NCBI GenBank assembly: GCA_028679075.1
Contig: JAJRCF010000008.1
Location: forward strand, 1 to 64,000
Origin: Methanoregula sp.
Lineage (GTDB): Archaea > Halobacteriota > Methanomicrobia > Methanomicrobiales > Methanospirillaceae
DNA length: 64,000 bases
Direction of reading: 5' to 3'
The notes beneath the pieces were generated by a model. The model saw only the letters and a list, made by a program, of their open reading frames with translations, ran no database searches and was not told where the DNA came from. This document shows positions 7,855 to 17,222 of this stretch, piece by piece (within the stretch, counting starts at the first letter, position 1; every line of letters begins with the position of its first letter). The position numbers and the translations under genes were made by a program.

Positions 7855-8814
7855 TCATGTTAGGCCAGGTGCACCTGCAACACCCCGCTTTTTCATGCGG
7901 ACTGAATAGACGATGAGTGCAAGCTCGCCATCCGGGGTGATGCTGTAGAGCTTTTCCTGTCCGCCTGCCGGATCTGACTCCTCCCGGATAAGGTTCCAGC
8001 CAACCAGTGCTGATACCAGGCGGGCGAATTCTTCCGGGAGAAGTTCATGCACGGCCGGGCCCTCATCTGCAGTGCGGACCGGGATCTGCCAGGCCTTTGT
8101 CTCGTTGAACAGCGTTGTTTCCGGTACCAGGGTACGGGTTTTTTTCCCTGACTCCTTTCCCCGGAAGAGGATGGTAAGGATCACGAGGTTGTGCGGGTTT
8201 GCCGGCAGGTATTTTATGGGGAGGGTCGGGACCGGCACCCGCCGTGCCGGGGAAGTCCCGAATGCATAATAACAGTCGCCCTCAACCCAGAGCGACATCG
8301 AGAGCAGTCCCAGCGAGAGCCGTTTTGGCCCGGCGGAGATATCGAACGAGTACCGTGCATCCGGGTGGTCGCTGAATATCCCGAGGACCGGGTCGCGGAT
8401 CGCGTCGAACGTTGCCGCATCGATCGTGACCAGCGCACAGGAGATCGTGCGGGAGAGGGAGATGGCATTTACTTTATCAACCGCATTGCGGATGGCGCAT
8501 TTCCACATTCTCTTCCGGGCATCGTCCCGGGTGGAATTGGTGTAGACCTCTTTTTCTGCAAAGATGATAGTGTGCGTGACGGTCCGGAGCACCTCAAGAA
8601 GAGCTGGATAGGCAGTATGGATACTGTCCCCGGCGCTGATGATGAGAATGTGCTCCTGCCGATCCATGGGTAGTATCTGTTGCCGGGCGATAAATGGCTG
8701 TCCGGTATCCACGTATCCCTGTTCCGGAGAAACCCTGCCCGGAAAGGAGGCCGTTTTTGCCCGGCGAGGGTAAACAACAATTCTTTTCCCTGATCTCCGC
8801 TCAATACTTCTCAT
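7855..8814 (-). CDS. CARF-like Rossmann sensor with C-terminal winged helix (tentative)
   Basis: 319 residues from ATG 8814. From residue about 50 there is a beta-alpha Rossmann-like half (HILIISAGDSIHTAYPALLE, then a strand near TIIFAEKEVY), and DISAGPKRLSLGLLSMSLW sits where CARF proteins carry their ligand-loop N/D-x-TGGTK-x-M motif. The C-terminal about 85 residues look like a winged helix (LLPEEFARLVSALVGWNLIREE). CARF domains bind cyclic oligoadenylates in CRISPR regulators, but stand-alone relatives exist and the resemblance here is by eye. GGGAGAG precedes ATG 8814 and 8820; an internal ATG 8667 lies closer to the conserved part but lacks a site. It is divergent from the amino-acid transporter and could regulate it. 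Confidence 0.5.
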   Translation of the reverse strand: MRSIERRSGKRIVVYPRRAKTASFPGRVSPEQGYVDTGQPFIARQQILPMDRQEHILIISAGDSIHTAYPALLEVLRTVTHTIIFAEKEVYTNSTRDDARKRMWKCAIRNAVDKVNAISLSRTISCALVTIDAATFDAIRDPVLGIFSDHPDARYSFDISAGPKRLSLGLLSMSLWVEGDCYYAFGTSPARRVPVPTLPIKYLPANPHNLVILTILFRGKESGKKTRTLVPETTLFNETKAWQIPVRTADEGPAVHELLPEEFARLVSALVGWNLIREESDPAGGQEKLYSITPDGELALIVYSVRMKKRGVAGAPGLT

Positions 8815-8872
8815 TACCATCTCTCCCTGAAAGCCCACCGGGCGGTTCGTGGATGAGTGAGGAAGCGTGAAA

Positions 8873-9553
8873 ATGGAAATCCTGTCCGTCCTTCTTGAGT
8901 GGGGCCCGTACCTGCTCGGCGGTATTGCAATAACGCTCGGGCTCACCATCTCGGCACTGGCCCTTGGTTTCTGCCTGGGACTCCCACTCGCACTCGGGCA
9001 GGTCTACGGCTCCCGGCCGGTCCGGTCCCTCATTGCTGTCTATGTCTGGTTCTTCCGCGGCCTTCCGACACTCATCCTCCTCTTCCTCTTTTACTTCGGT
9101 GTCTTCCCGGCCCTGGGTCTTGACTTCTCTGCGTTTGTCATCGGGGCAACGGTCCTCGGTCTCCGGGGTGCCGCATACCAGTCCCAGATCTTCCGGGCCG
9201 GGATCCAGTCCGTTGCTGAAGGGCAGATGACAGCAGCCCTCTCGCTTGGCATGACCCGGTGGGAGGCCGTCCAGTGCATCATCATCCCGCAGGCCCTGCG
9301 GATCTCCCTCCCCGGATGGTCCAACGAGTACCCGGAGCTCCTCACCGACTCCGCGGTCTGTTACGCCATCGGCGTAGCGGAACTCATGACCCGGACCTCC
9401 CAGATCGTAAGCGTGACGTACATGACAATGCCGATCTACATTGCCTGTGCCCTGATCTTCATTGCCCTCAATTACGGGGGCATGCGGGTTATCCGGAAGG
9501 CAGAAGAACGGTTTGCCATACCGGGCTTTGGCGGGAAGGCGGTGCAGCCATGA
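8873..9553 (+). CDS. Polar amino-acid ABC transporter permease (HisM/HisQ family)
   Basis: 226 residues, five or so membrane helices. It has the His/Glu/Gln/Arg/opine permease features: an N-terminal helix with GGIAITLGLTISALALG, WFFRGLPTLILLF, and the EAA loop AEGQMTAALSLGMTRWEAVQ contacting the ATPase. ATG 8873 has GTGAGG ten bases upstream; GTG 8867 is in frame but too near that site. The stop overlaps the ATPase start (ATGA). With the second permease at 10308 it would form the membrane heterodimer. Confidence 0.88.
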   Translation: MEILSVLLEWGPYLLGGIAITLGLTISALALGFCLGLPLALGQVYGSRPVRSLIAVYVWFFRGLPTLILLFLFYFGVFPALGLDFSAFVIGATVLGLRGAAYQSQIFRAGIQSVAEGQMTAALSLGMTRWEAVQCIIIPQALRISLPGWSNEYPELLTDSAVCYAIGVAELMTRTSQIVSVTYMTMPIYIACALIFIALNYGGMRVIRKAEERFAIPGFGGKAVQP

Positions 9554-10293
9554 CCGGAGAATATATTCTCAGGGTAGAGGATATCCATAAAAAATTCAAT
9601 GACCGCGAAATCCTCCGGGGGATCTCGTTTAACGTGAAGAAAGGCGCGACCATCGTCTTCATCGGCCCCTCGGGGACCGGGAAGAGCACGCTCCTGCGCT
9701 GCATCAACCAGCTGACAGAGCCCGACCGGGGGAAGGTCTTCCTTGACGATGAGGAGATCACCGGGTGCGGTTCCCGGATCAGCGGGTACCGCCAGCGCAT
9801 CGGCATGGTCTTCCAGAACTTCAACCTCTTCGACCACCTGACCGCAGTCGAGAATGTCGAGATCGCCCCGATCAAGGTGCGGAAGATGAAGAAGGAGGAG
9901 GCCCATGCCAAGGCCATGGAAGAGCTCCACCGGGTGGGGATGGCGGACTGGGCGCATCATTACCCGGCCGAACTCTCAGGCGGGCAGGCCCAGCGGGTCT
10001 CGATTGCCCGCTGCCTTGCCATGGACCCCGAGGTGATCCTGTTCGATGAACCTACGTCGGCACTGGACCCCGAGCTGACCCGCGAGGTGCTGGAAGTCAT
10101 GAAGGACCTTGCCCGGAGCGGGATGACCATGCTCGTCGTCTCCCATGAGATGGGTTTTGCCCGTTCGGTGGCAACTGAGATCATTTTCATGGAAGGCGGC
10201 CGGATTGTCGAGCAGGGCTCTCCCCTTGAGATCATGAACAACCCGAAACACCCGAGGACCCGGGAATTTCTCGGCCGGATAGAACACACCTGA
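9550..10293 (+). CDS. Polar amino-acid ABC transporter ATP-binding protein
   Basis: 247 residues, full length for GlnQ/HisP-type ATPases. Walker A GPSGTGKST at about 37-45, Q loop VFQNFNLFDHLT, signature LSGGQAQRVSIARCLAM, Walker B VILFDEPTSALD and the switch His in VVSHEMGFAR are all present. It hydrolyses ATP to drive uptake through the two flanking permeases. The ATG overlaps the stop of the first permease by four bases; the second permease begins 14 bases after its stop. Confidence 0.92.
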   Translation: MTGEYILRVEDIHKKFNDREILRGISFNVKKGATIVFIGPSGTGKSTLLRCINQLTEPDRGKVFLDDEEITGCGSRISGYRQRIGMVFQNFNLFDHLTAVENVEIAPIKVRKMKKEEAHAKAMEELHRVGMADWAHHYPAELSGGQAQRVSIARCLAMDPEVILFDEPTSALDPELTREVLEVMKDLARSGMTMLVVSHEMGFARSVATEIIFMEGGRIVEQGSPLEIMNNPKHPRTREFLGRIEHT

Positions 10294-10307
10294 CGGCTTT
10301 TCCCATC

Positions 10308-10979
10308 ATGGACCCTATCACCTTTCTCACCCAGATCCTGGCCCCGGCTCTCTGGAAGGGGCTCATCGTCACAGTCGCACTGGTAGTCCTTACCGCGCCG
10401 TTCGGGCTCCTGCTCGGGACCGGTCTCGCTCTCGGGAGACAGTACGGGGGAAGAGCGCTCTCGACGGCCTGCTCCGGCTATATCGTTTTTTTCAAGGGCT
10501 GCCCGCTCCTTCTCCTTCTCTTTATTCTCTACTTCGGTCTCCCCTCACTTGGCCTCACCCTCCCCGCATTCACCGCTGCCGTTATCGGGTTTATCCTCTG
10601 CAATGCGGCCTACAACTCCGAATATATCCAGGGCGCTGTTGCCTCGATAAAGGACGGGCAGATGACCGCTGCGCAGGCACTCGGTATGACACGGGCACAG
10701 GCAATAAAATCGATCATCCTCCCCCAGGCAATGCGGCGGGCAATCCCCGGGCTCTCGAACGAGTTCATCTACCTGATCAAGTATTCTTCACTTGCCTACA
10801 TGATCACGGTTGTCGAGCTCACGGGGGCAGCCAAGATCGCTGCAACCAGGTATTTCATGTTCAACGAGTCCTTCTTCGCCGTGGGGATCGTGTACCTCGC
10901 ACTGGTCACCCTCACTACGTATGCCGTGGGCCGGCTGGAGCAGCGGGTCGCCATCCCGGGGATGGGTGTGAAAACCTGA
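10308..10979 (+). CDS. Polar amino-acid ABC transporter permease, second subunit
   Basis: 223 residues with the same HisM/HisQ fold as the gene at 8873 but clearly diverged. The EAA loop is KDGQMTAAQALGMTRAQAIK, and FFKGCPLLLLLFILYFG matches the helix of the partner. Last gene of the permease-ATPase-permease operon; it ends convergently 35 bases from the binding-protein gene. Confidence 0.88.
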   Translation: MDPITFLTQILAPALWKGLIVTVALVVLTAPFGLLLGTGLALGRQYGGRALSTACSGYIVFFKGCPLLLLLFILYFGLPSLGLTLPAFTAAVIGFILCNAAYNSEYIQGAVASIKDGQMTAAQALGMTRAQAIKSIILPQAMRRAIPGLSNEFIYLIKYSSLAYMITVVELTGAAKIAATRYFMFNESFFAVGIVYLALVTLTTYAVGRLEQRVAIPGMGVKT

Positions 10980-11014
10980 GCTGAAAAAAGGAAAGGACCT
11001 CCTGAAGGACACCC

Positions 11015-11827
11015 TTACTGCATATTATATTTGATAATGAGTTCCTGCCAGTAGGGATCGGCCTTCAGCTGGGCGAGACCATCATTGAGGGTGGCAAGAA
11101 GTTCCGGATCGGATCTCCGGACTGCAATGCCGAACTGCTCCTGTGTCCCGATGCTGCCCAGCGTCCGGACTGGCCTGCCGGTTATCATTGTCTGGAGTGC
11201 ATGGTCATCGTATATGACGGCATCCACCCTTCCTGCCATGAGGTCTTCGAGGGCAAGCGGGGTGTTGGCATAATGTTTCAGCCCGTCCTCCGGCATCTTA
11301 TTCGTCATGATCAGGTTGGTGTCAACCCAGATGGCAGCAGTACAACCATCCTGTGCGCCGATGATCGTGTTTCCTGCCCGGACATCGTCAAGGGTGATCG
11401 AGGAGTCGTTTCTTACCACCACATCCTGGCGGACCTCCCAGTACGGGGTGCTGAAGTTGACCTGTTCAGCCCGCTCCGGAGTGATGGTCATACCCGAATA
11501 GACAAGGTCGATCTTGCCGGCCTGCAGAGAAGGGATGATCCCGTCCCATGCCGTTGGCTGGAACCTGATAGTAAGTCCCTTCTTCCCGGCAATCCATTTC
11601 ATGGAATCGACATCGAACCCTTTCGGGTTACCCCCGGAGTCAAGATAACTGAACGGTGTGTAATCCCCATCGATACCAACCACGAGAGTCTTCTGCGGGA
11701 ACCGGGCTGCAGGATCTCCCGGAGATGTGGCAGTTGCGTCAGAATCGCCTGAACTACATCCGGCAACGACAAGGAGCAGCCCGAGCATGATCAATGCAAT
11801 GACACCCGGGAGAAGGGAACCTCTCAT
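11015..11827 (-). CDS. Amino-acid ABC transporter substrate-binding lipoprotein
   Basis: 270 residues, SBP family 3. The N-terminus is a signal peptide ending in a lipobox LLVVAGCSS (Cys near residue 24), so it is anchored outside the membrane. Family motifs: VVGIDGDYTPFSYLDSGGNP, GFDVDSMKWIAGK, WDGIIPSLQAGKIDLVYSGM. ATG 11827 has GGAAGGT eight bases upstream, better than ATG 11854. It lies on the opposite strand to the permease operon, tail to tail, so its expression is set separately. Substrate class: polar amino acid; exact ligand not predictable. Confidence 0.88.
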   Translation of the reverse strand: MRGSLLPGVIALIMLGLLLVVAGCSSGDSDATATSPGDPAARFPQKTLVVGIDGDYTPFSYLDSGGNPKGFDVDSMKWIAGKKGLTIRFQPTAWDGIIPSLQAGKIDLVYSGMTITPERAEQVNFSTPYWEVRQDVVVRNDSSITLDDVRAGNTIIGAQDGCTAAIWVDTNLIMTNKMPEDGLKHYANTPLALEDLMAGRVDAVIYDDHALQTMITGRPVRTLGSIGTQEQFGIAVRRSDPELLATLNDGLAQLKADPYWQELIIKYNMQ

Positions 11828-11907
11828 CTGTAATACCTTCCGGCCCGGAAACAAAAGACCTTACGATTCGGGCGGATTGTATTTGACCGGTAATGATGAT
11901 CACAGGA

Positions 11908-11926
11908 AAGAATAAAAAAAAATGTT
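11908..11926 (-). terminator. T-run terminator of hppA
   Basis: Directly after the hppA stop (minus strand) comes a run of nine T residues (11914-11922 as A on the plus strand) within a T-rich stretch, a typical archaeal termination signal. Confidence 0.5.
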
Positions 11927-11928
11927 GT

Positions 11929-13989
11929 TTAAATGAAGAGCGGCGCAAGTACGAGCGTCAGGGTAGCGAGAAGCTTGATGAGCACGTGGAGTGACGGGCC
12001 GGCGGTGTCCTTGAACGGGTCGCCAACCGTGTCACCGATGACGGCTGCCTTGTGAGCTTCGCTCTTCTTGCCGCCATGGACACCGGTCTCGATGTATTTC
12101 TTGGCATTGTCCCAGGCACCACCGCTGTTGTTGAGGATGAGTGCAAGGAGGATACCGGTGATGGTTGCTACCATGAGGAAGCCGGCGAGGGCTTCGTACT
12201 TCATGGTGATACCGATGACGATCGGGAACAGGATCACCAGGGCGCCGGGAAGGATCATGTTCTTTAACGCACCCTGGGTCGTGATATCGATCACCGCTGC
12301 ATAGTCAGGCTTCTTGGTGCCTGCCATGATTGCGGGGTCCTTGAACTGGATGCGGACTGCATCAATAACCGACTGTGCGGTCTTGGAGACTGCCCGGATC
12401 GCGAGGCTCGCAAAGAGGAAGACGAGCATTGCGCCGATGAGTGCCCCGACAAAGACGTTTACGTTTGCCAGGTTGACGACATCGAATGCCTTGCCGGTGA
12501 GCTTGGCAATGTCGGCCATGTAGGCATTGAAGAGCAGGAACACCGCGAGGGATGCACTTCCAATAGCATACCCCTTGGTCAGTGCCTTGGTGGTGTTGCC
12601 GGCTGCATCGAGCTTGTCCATGCGGTGCCTGACTTCATCAGGTGCCTGGCTCATCTCAACGATACCGCCGGCATTGTCGGCAATAGGGCCGAAAGTGTCC
12701 ATAGTAAGGACGTAGGCACAGACCATCAGCATACCGATGGTTGCAACAGCAGTGCCGTAAAGGCCGCCCTGGGGGATACCGGTCATGGTCCCGCACCAGT
12801 ACGAGACGAGAAGGGAAACCCCGATAAGGACCGCTGGAACCGCGGTGGTCTCGAGACCGACCGAGAATCCCATGATGAGGTTGGTTCCCGCGCCGGTCTC
12901 AGAGGCATTGGCGATATCCTGGACCGGTCGGTAGTGGTGGTCGGTATAGTAGAGGGTGACTCTGAGGAAGGCTACGGAAAGGGCAATACCCACAAAACCT
13001 GCAAGGACGAAGTACATCCAGCCAGGTGTTGCACCGAGGAGGTAATAGACTCCGCCGGCGAGGAAGAATGCTGAGATAATGGCGGTAATATAGTAACCGC
13101 GGTTCATGGCGTCCATCGGGTCGGCACCATCGACACCCTTGACGGAAAGGATACCGATCATGCTCGCGAGGAGACCGAGCGAACACATGATGATCGGGAA
13201 GAGGATACCGTTGACGCCGAAGATCGGGAAGAGTGCGACACCGAGGATCATTGCACCGATGTTCTCGGCTGCAGTGGACTCGAAGAGGTCAGCGCCACGG
13301 CCTGCACAGTCGCCGACATTGTCGCCGACAAGGTCTGCAATGGTGGCCGGGTTCCGGACATCGTCCTCGGGGATACCGGCCTCGACCTTGCCAACAAGAT
13401 CTGCACCGACATCAGCGGCTTTCGTATAGATACCGCCACCGAGCTGGGCAAAGAGTGCCACGAACGAGGCACCGAAGGCGAATCCGATAATGACAAACGG
13501 GGTGTGGGTCGGGTCTGCACCGAGGGCGATATAGGTCAGCGAGACACCGAGGAGTGACATCGAGGTGATGATCAGTCCGGAGATGGCCCCGCCGCGGAAC
13601 GAGAAGTCAAGGGCTTTCCCGTCGCTGGTCTGCGCTGCTGCTGCCGTGCGGATGTTTGTCCTGACGGCAATCCACATCGCGACGACACCGGCGACGGCAC
13701 TGCAGGCTGAACCGACGATGAACGCGGCTGCCGTAGCGAGGGCAATATCCTTTTGTCCGGTGAGATAATAAATCGCAAAGATCACCACAGCTGACACGAT
13801 GGCAAGCACGGCGATAGTCGAATACTGGCGCTTGATGAATGCTTCTGCACCCACCCGGATCGCATCGGCGACCTCGCGCATCTTGGGCGTACCCTCGTCC
13901 TGTGAGAGAAGGTTACGCGTCAGGATTGCCGCAAGACCCAGTGCGATAACACAAATCGCAATCACGATTAGTAATACAGAGTCAATCAT
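11929..13989 (-). CDS. hppA: Membrane H+-translocating pyrophosphatase, K+-independent type
   Basis: 686 residues, about 16 membrane helices. It hydrolyses PPi and pumps ions across the membrane. The substrate loop DVGADLVGKVE and DNVGDCAGRGADLFES near residues 215-250, and the C-terminal DTVGDPFKDTAGP loop, are the PPi/Mg-binding signatures. In the segment GNTTKALTKG the residue after GNTT is Lys, the hallmark of K+-independent pumps (Ala in K+-dependent ones). GGAGGT lies six bases before ATG 13989; a longer frame to 14097 lacks such a site. A single free-standing gene with a long, gene-free upstream region (13990-14427). Confidence 0.93.
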   Translation of the reverse strand: MIDSVLLIVIAICVIALGLAAILTRNLLSQDEGTPKMREVADAIRVGAEAFIKRQYSTIAVLAIVSAVVIFAIYYLTGQKDIALATAAAFIVGSACSAVAGVVAMWIAVRTNIRTAAAAQTSDGKALDFSFRGGAISGLIITSMSLLGVSLTYIALGADPTHTPFVIIGFAFGASFVALFAQLGGGIYTKAADVGADLVGKVEAGIPEDDVRNPATIADLVGDNVGDCAGRGADLFESTAAENIGAMILGVALFPIFGVNGILFPIIMCSLGLLASMIGILSVKGVDGADPMDAMNRGYYITAIISAFFLAGGVYYLLGATPGWMYFVLAGFVGIALSVAFLRVTLYYTDHHYRPVQDIANASETGAGTNLIMGFSVGLETTAVPAVLIGVSLLVSYWCGTMTGIPQGGLYGTAVATIGMLMVCAYVLTMDTFGPIADNAGGIVEMSQAPDEVRHRMDKLDAAGNTTKALTKGYAIGSASLAVFLLFNAYMADIAKLTGKAFDVVNLANVNVFVGALIGAMLVFLFASLAIRAVSKTAQSVIDAVRIQFKDPAIMAGTKKPDYAAVIDITTQGALKNMILPGALVILFPIVIGITMKYEALAGFLMVATITGILLALILNNSGGAWDNAKKYIETGVHGGKKSEAHKAAVIGDTVGDPFKDTAGPSLHVLIKLLATLTLVLAPLFI

Positions 13990-14427
13990 TCCATGACCTC
14001 CCTGTTGTGGAGAGAAGAATCCTTTAAGCGGACCGGACCGTTGCTGTTGATTGCAGCGGTATTGTTCAGGCCACCCGGGATACCCGTACAGACACACCAG
14101 GTATGATTAATTGGCATCAGCAGAGACCTGCTCAAATGACCCAAAGGAGGGCACTCTGTGCTTCCGGGATCGCCCCGCACACGTATGCAACCCATCCTAA
14201 GAGATCATTAGTGCATTTTTGAAACATTAAACTTTTATCTTATAATCCCGCCTGCACCACATGGGAATCCGGGCCCATAACACGGGAATTATTACGATCT
14301 GGCTGTAATCCTGTCTTTTGTCCCGGACAACAATCTCTCGTTTCCCTTACCCGATCATGGGATCCGGTGCACAATTCAATATGATTAATAATGAAAAATT
14401 CCCATATTCAGAGAGGGAGGGTATCTG
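13990..14427. other. Divergent intergenic region between hppA and the ech operon
   Basis: No convincing gene. AT-rich stretches at about 14210-14245 (minus-strand promoter candidate for hppA, implying a leader near 200 bases) and at about 14377-14400 (plus-strand candidate for ech) are visible. GGGAGG at 14415-14420 is the ribosome binding site of the first ech gene. Confidence 0.5.
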
Positions 14428-16344
14428 GTGCAAATCGTTCAGTTATTGATATATCTGATCCTTTTTCCGTTAATAGCTGCAGTCTTCCTGCTTTTTGCCA
14501 AAAAAGGCTTTGAACGCGGCTGGATTGTGAAACTATCCGCACTTGGCATCGGTGCGGTATCGCTCTGGCTTCTTGTTGCCGGCTTTGACAAGGGACTGAT
14601 TACGTATTCGGTCTCGGGCAGGATCTTTGATCTCGCCATGCTCATCATCGAACTGGTGATTGCGGCCTACCTGCTCTGGCTGGGTCTCCGGCACAAAAAA
14701 TATTCAGTTGTCATTCTGGTCCTGATCCAGGCGGCCCTGCTCATCTGGTTTGAGGCATCGTTCGGCCATACCATCGTCGAACTGCCGAACAACCTCTTCT
14801 TCGACCAGTTCTCGATCATCATGGCACTGATCATCGGGATCATCGGGAGCCTGATCTGCGTCTATGCCCTGGGGTACATGGAGACCTATCACGAGCACCA
14901 CAAGGATATCGCAGACCGGCGCGGGATGTTCTTCTTCGTCCTCTTTGTCTTCCTCTCTGCCATGTTCGGGCTGGTCTTCTCCAATAACCTGATGTGGATC
15001 CTCTTCTTCTGGGAGATCACCACGTTCTGCTCGTTTATCCTGATTGGGTATTCCCAGACAGAAGAAGCCACCAATAATGCATTCCTTGCCCTCGCCATGA
15101 ACATGCTGGGCGGGGTGGCTTTTGTTGCAGCACTCATCTATATCGCGACACTGGACCCGTCAGGCAGGCTGCTGGAACTGGGAGCCCTGCTCAGCTCGGG
15201 ATACGCGATTGCCATCGTCCCTGCCGTGCTCATCTGTTTTGCCGGCCTTACGAAGGCTGCCCAGATGCCGTTCTCGTCATGGCTCGTGGGCGCAATGGTT
15301 GCCCCCACGCCGGTCTCGGCCCTGCTGCACTCCAGCACCATGGTCAAGGCCGGGGTGTACATCATCGTGCGTTTCGCCCCGGTACTGTCCGGCACCACCG
15401 AGGGCATGATGATAGCCATGGTCGGTGGCGTGACGTTCCTTCTCACCTCCTGCATGGCAATATCCCAGAGTAATGCCAAGAAAGTGCTCGCCTACTCCAC
15501 CATCGCAAACCTCGGGCTGATCGTTGCCTGTGCAGGTGTGGGGACCTATAACCTGATGTGGGTGGCGATTCTCCTGATCATATTCCACGCGATCGCAAAG
15601 TCACTCCTCTTCCTCTGTGTCGGGACCGTGGAGCACCGGATCGGCAGCAGGGACATCGAGGACATGGGCGGGCTGATCGAGCGTATGCCGAAGCTCGCCA
15701 TCATGATGTTCATCGGCATGGCCGGCATGTTCCTTGCGCCGTTTGGTATGATCATCTCCAAGTGGGCGGCGATCGAGGCGTTCATCCAGGCACCCTTCGG
15801 CCTCATCTTCATTATCATCCTTGCATTCGGGGGTTCGGCAACCCTCTTCTTCTGGAGCAAGTGGATGGGCAAGATCATTTCCGTGATGCGGCACCAGGAG
15901 AACGTGGAGCATTCGATCAGGCAGGAAAAATGGGTGGTCCTCTGGATACTCACCGGGCTCGTTGTCATTGTTGCCCTGATCTTCCCGCTCATCTCCTCGG
16001 CGCTAATCGAGCCGTTCATCATGCAGATCTATGGGCATACGACCCGTCTCTCTGAGGCGAATATCACGATCATGCTCCTGATGATGGGCCTCCTGATCAT
16101 CATGCCGTTCTCCATGTTGTTCCAGAGCAAAACACCGAAAATAGCGCCCCCGTACATGGGCGGGATGACCACGGTCGGGGATATGAAGTACATCGGGTCT
16201 GCCGGGGTCTCCCGTAACCTCGTGCTCTCGAATTATTACCTGCGGAATTACTTCGGTGAGGAGAGACTGTTCATGCCAGGTACCCTTGCCTGCTGGGGCC
16301 TCATCCTCATTGCATTCATCATGGTCGCGGGGGTGATCTTATGA
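14428..16344 (+). CDS. echA: Ech hydrogenase subunit A (NuoL/MrpA-like antiporter subunit)
   Basis: 638 residues, about 16 membrane helices. It is the large ion-translocating subunit of the Ech [NiFe] hydrogenase. The proton/Na+-conducting family motifs are present: Glu in LFFWEITTFCSF, Lys in FAGLTKAAQMPFSSWLVGAM, and HSSTMVKAGVYI. The start is GTG with GGGAGG eight bases before; no upstream ATG fits. It overlaps echB by four bases and opens the six-gene echABCDEF operon. Confidence 0.9.
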   Translation: MQIVQLLIYLILFPLIAAVFLLFAKKGFERGWIVKLSALGIGAVSLWLLVAGFDKGLITYSVSGRIFDLAMLIIELVIAAYLLWLGLRHKKYSVVILVLIQAALLIWFEASFGHTIVELPNNLFFDQFSIIMALIIGIIGSLICVYALGYMETYHEHHKDIADRRGMFFFVLFVFLSAMFGLVFSNNLMWILFFWEITTFCSFILIGYSQTEEATNNAFLALAMNMLGGVAFVAALIYIATLDPSGRLLELGALLSSGYAIAIVPAVLICFAGLTKAAQMPFSSWLVGAMVAPTPVSALLHSSTMVKAGVYIIVRFAPVLSGTTEGMMIAMVGGVTFLLTSCMAISQSNAKKVLAYSTIANLGLIVACAGVGTYNLMWVAILLIIFHAIAKSLLFLCVGTVEHRIGSRDIEDMGGLIERMPKLAIMMFIGMAGMFLAPFGMIISKWAAIEAFIQAPFGLIFIIILAFGGSATLFFWSKWMGKIISVMRHQENVEHSIRQEKWVVLWILTGLVVIVALIFPLISSALIEPFIMQIYGHTTRLSEANITIMLLMMGLLIIMPFSMLFQSKTPKIAPPYMGGMTTVGDMKYIGSAGVSRNLVLSNYYLRNYFGEERLFMPGTLACWGLILIAFIMVAGVIL

Positions 16345-17222
16345 TCCCTGAACCGTGGACCCCGTTTGTCAACGCAATCATCTACCTGCTCCTTGCACCC
16401 GTAGTGGGCGGACTTGTTGCCGGGATTGACCGCAAGGTGACGGCCCGTATGCAGGGAAGAGTCGGACCGCCCCTCCTCCAGCCGTTCTACGATGTAGGCA
16501 AGCTCTTCGAGAAAGAGAACCTCGTTGTTACGACGACCCAGAACTTCTACGTGCTGAGTTACCTCGTCTTCATGGCGGTCTCGGGGGCCTTGTTCTTCTC
16601 GGGAGGGGATATGCTGCTCGTGATCTTCGCGTTCACGCTGTCGCACATATTCCTCGTGCTCGGGGCCTATGCCTCCTACTCCCCCTACAGCCATGTCGGG
16701 GCGGAACGCGAGCTGATCCAGATCATCGCGTACGAGCCGATGATCATCATCACCGCGGTGGGAATGTACATGGTCACGAAGAGCTTCTATGTCGGCACCA
16801 TCGTGCAGTCCCCCATACCGATTGTCCTGTATCTTCCGGGTGTCTTCATCGGCTACCTGATCGTCCTGACGATCAAGCTGCGGAAGTCACCGTTCGACCT
16901 CTCCACGTCCCACCATGCGCACCAGGAGCTCGTCAAGGGGGTCACGACCGATTTCGCCGGCCCGAACCTCGGCAAGCTCGAGATCGCCCACTGGTACGAG
17001 TACGTCTTCCTGCTGGGGGTTGTCTACCTGTTCTTTGCATGGAACCCCATTCTCGCAATAGCGGCGATCATCATCGCCTACTTCCTCGAGATCCTCATCG
17101 ATAACACGACCTCGCGGGTGAAATGGCAGATGACCCTGCGGAGCGCCTGGCTGGTTGCAGGGACGCTCGGTATCATCAATCTTGGAGTATTGTATTACCT
17201 GAGGATGGTGGTGGTCCCATGA
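16341..17222 (+). CDS. echB: Ech hydrogenase subunit B (NuoH-like)
   Basis: 293 residues, about eight membrane helices, NuoH/complex I subunit 1 family. DRKVTARMQGRVGPPLLQPFYD is the conserved loop facing the hydrogenase module, and KLRKSPFDLSTSHHAHQELV corresponds to the second conserved acidic/His loop. It links the peripheral arm to EchA. Starts at ATG overlapping echA (ATGA) and overlaps echC by four bases. Confidence 0.92.
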   Translation: MIPEPWTPFVNAIIYLLLAPVVGGLVAGIDRKVTARMQGRVGPPLLQPFYDVGKLFEKENLVVTTTQNFYVLSYLVFMAVSGALFFSGGDMLLVIFAFTLSHIFLVLGAYASYSPYSHVGAERELIQIIAYEPMIIITAVGMYMVTKSFYVGTIVQSPIPIVLYLPGVFIGYLIVLTIKLRKSPFDLSTSHHAHQELVKGVTTDFAGPNLGKLEIAHWYEYVFLLGVVYLFFAWNPILAIAAIIIAYFLEILIDNTTSRVKWQMTLRSAWLVAGTLGIINLGVLYYLRMVVVP

